A DNA stretch of 64,000 nucleotides, from positions 1-64,000 of the forward strand of contig NZ_NKHR01000015.1 in NCBI RefSeq assembly GCF_014467285.1, given 5' to 3'. The notes below the pieces were generated by a model, which saw only the letters and a program-made list of their open reading frames with translations, made no database searches and had not been told where the DNA came from. Made by a program: the position numbers and the translations under genes. This DNA is from Xenorhabdus sp014467285. Lineage in GTDB: Bacteria; Pseudomonadota; Gammaproteobacteria; Enterobacterales; Enterobacteriaceae. Positions 62,793 through 64,000 of this stretch are shown in pieces (within the stretch, counting starts at the first letter, position 1; each line of letters opens with the position of its first letter).

Positions 62793-63494
62793 ATGGCTAA
62801 ACTGACCAAGCGCATGCGCACTATCCGTGAAAAAGTTGATGCAACTAAACAATACGAAATCAACGAAGCTGTTGCTCTGCTGAAAGAACTGGCTACTGCT
62901 AAGTTTGTAGAAAGCGTTGACGTAGCTGTTAATCTTGGCATCGATGCGCGTAAATCTGACCAGAACGTTCGTGGCGCAACTGTACTGCCACACGGTACTG
63001 GCCGTTCAGTACGCGTTGCTGTATTTACCCAGGGCGCAAACGCTGAAGCGGCTAAAGCTGCTGGCGCTGAACTGGTAGGTATGGAAGATCTGGCTGAGAT
63101 GATTAAGAAAGGCGAGATGGACTTCGACGTAGTTATCGCATCTCCAGATGCAATGCGCGTTGTTGGCCAACTGGGCCAAATCCTGGGCCCACGTGGTCTG
63201 ATGCCAAACCCGAAAGTGGGTACTGTAACTCCTAACGTTGCTGAAGCTGTACAAAACGCTAAAGCAGGTCAGGTTCGTTACCGTAACGACAAGAACGGTA
63301 TCATCCACACTACCATCGGTAAAGTTGACTTTGAAGCTGACAAACTGAGAGAAAACCTGGAAGCTCTGCTGGTTGCGCTGAAAAAAGCCAAGCCATCTTC
63401 TGCTAAAGGCGTTTACATCAAGAAAGTTAGCCTGTCCACTACCATGGGTGCAGGTGTTGCGATCGACCAGTCTGCTCTGAACGCTTCAGTTTAA
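62793..63494 (+). CDS. rplA: 50S ribosomal protein L1
   Basis: This encodes 233 residues (E. coli 234). It has AKLTKRMRTIREKVDATKQY, GRSVRVAVFTQGANAEAAKA, GPRGLMPNPKVGTVTPNV and GKVDFEADKLRENLEALL. It is the L1 stalk protein and the translational repressor of its operon. It starts three bases after the rplK stop. Confidence 0.97.
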   Translation: MAKLTKRMRTIREKVDATKQYEINEAVALLKELATAKFVESVDVAVNLGIDARKSDQNVRGATVLPHGTGRSVRVAVFTQGANAEAAKAAGAELVGMEDLAEMIKKGEMDFDVVIASPDAMRVVGQLGQILGPRGLMPNPKVGTVTPNVAEAVQNAKAGQVRYRNDKNGIIHTTIGKVDFEADKLRENLEALLVALKKAKPSSAKGVYIKKVSLSTTMGAGVAIDQSALNASV

Positions 63495-63524
63495 TTATTT
63501 AAGCTGAGAATAACGCTTTACCTT

Positions 63525-63560
63525 AGCGTCAGATTTGTCTAAAATCTGACGCTTAAAATT
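63525..63560 (+). terminator. rplKA terminator or attenuator
   Basis: The perfect 12-bp stem AGCGTCAGATTT (63525-63536)/AAATCTGACGCT (63542-63553) has a 5-base loop. A short A/T tail follows (TAAAATTTGCC). It lies in the rplA-rplJ gap and is probably partly read through, as in E. coli. Confidence 0.75.
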
Positions 63561-63629
63561 TGCCTGATAGAGTGTGTAATGACACACAGCTTTTGAAAAA
63601 TAAGGCAATATCGGCAAATAACAAGTTTT

Positions 63630-63842
63630 CGGTTGGAGCTTGGCCCTAATCCAAGCCCCGTCCAAGACCGCAGGCGTAAGTACGTAGAAATTACTTACTT
63701 AATATCCTGCGTAGACGGTGACAGAGCCAAATGAAATTTATTTTCTGGATTCTGCTCACCGTGTTTTAGCGCTCAGGCACATCCTGTGCCTTGAGTGAAG
63801 TGAGTTCCGGGTTTTCCCGGTTAATCCAGGAGCAAGAAGCTA
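63630..63842 (+). ncRNA. rplJ (L10) leader RNA
   Basis: The segment GTTGGAGCTTGGCCCTAATCC (split motif within 63632-63652) followed by AAGCCCCGTCCAAGACCGCAG, TACTTAATATCCTGCGTAGACGG and TGACAGAGCC is highly like the E. coli L10 leader. That leader binds L10-(L12)4 and shuts off rplJL translation. The rplJ start is directly downstream. The boundary is approximate. Confidence 0.85.
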
Positions 63843-64000
63843 ATGGCACTAAATCTTCAAGACAAACAAGCGATTGTTGCTGAAGTCAGCGAAGTAGCCA
63901 AAGGCGCGCTGTCTGCGGTTGTTGCGGATTCTCGCGGCGTTACCGTAGATAAAATGACTGAACTGCGTAAAGCAGGTCGCGAAGCTGGCGTTTACATGCG
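63843..64000 (+). CDS. rplJ: 50S ribosomal protein L10, cut by window edge
   Basis: This encodes the first 52 residues and beyond ([20 protein letters not shown], then [20 protein letters not shown]). The start follows AGGAGCAAGAAGCTA. L10 anchors the L7/L12 stalk and represses its own mRNA. The rest, with rplL-rpoB-rpoC expected after it, lies outside the window. Confidence 0.96.

Overview
The window reads as a moderately AT-rich enterobacterial chromosome of the Morganellaceae, most likely Xenorhabdus or close to Photorhabdus. Core proteins are very close to their E. coli counterparts (CRP, S12, EF-G, SlyD, Spot 42 RNA). Gene blocks keep local enteric order but are joined differently from E. 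coli, and the gaps between them hold IS debris, palindromic repeats and adhesin genes. The genus is inferred from overall character, not from a database match.

Left edge (1-2700): an IS630-family transposase fragment, a 5'-truncated unknown gene, an IS66 remnant with its terminal repeat, and the 3' remnant of an unknown gene with a hydrophobic segment. This looks like mobile-element wreckage over an accessory locus. Next come a DUF1090 gene, rlmJ and gor (2736-5657).

5943-14784: a complete AI-2 uptake and processing locus. lsrK and lsrR lie on the minus strand, and lsrACDBFG on the plus strand closes with a terminator.

14917-22904: the conserved mobB-mobA-yihD-srkA-dsbA-polA-spf-engB block, without yihF/yihG between dsbA and polA. 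An IS200/IS605 relic sits between polA and spf. A divergent LysR/AEC-transporter pair follows.

25325-30466: ppiA, pabA, argD, crp, prkB and yheU in the E. coli order, but fic, yhfK and yhfA are absent. The block resumes at 47875-57076 with yheS-kefG-kefB-yheV-slyD, slyX, fkpA, dauR and tusDCB, and runs into the str operon rpsL-rpsG-fusA-tuf.

Between yheU and yheS, where E. coli has yheT, lies about 17.4 kb of accessory DNA: a LysE-type exporter, murP-murQ without murR, three large inverse autotransporter (invasin/intimin-type) genes in tandem, 1.4 kb of AT-rich DNA without a convincing gene, and a LysR regulator. The adhesin array is the most distinctive part of the window. Genes 1 and 2 are recent duplicates that include 186 bp of upstream DNA. 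A collapsed relic of a further copy lies between them. Their C-terminal tips, bounded by two cysteines, have diverged strongly.

Right end (60459-64000): tuf is interrupted by exactly 100 N, and the sequence then continues as tuf 3' end-secE-nusG-rplK-rplA-rplJ. Because enteric genomes usually carry tuf twice, in these two different contexts, the gap is probably where an assembler joined two loci through the tuf repeat. Linkage across it should not be trusted.
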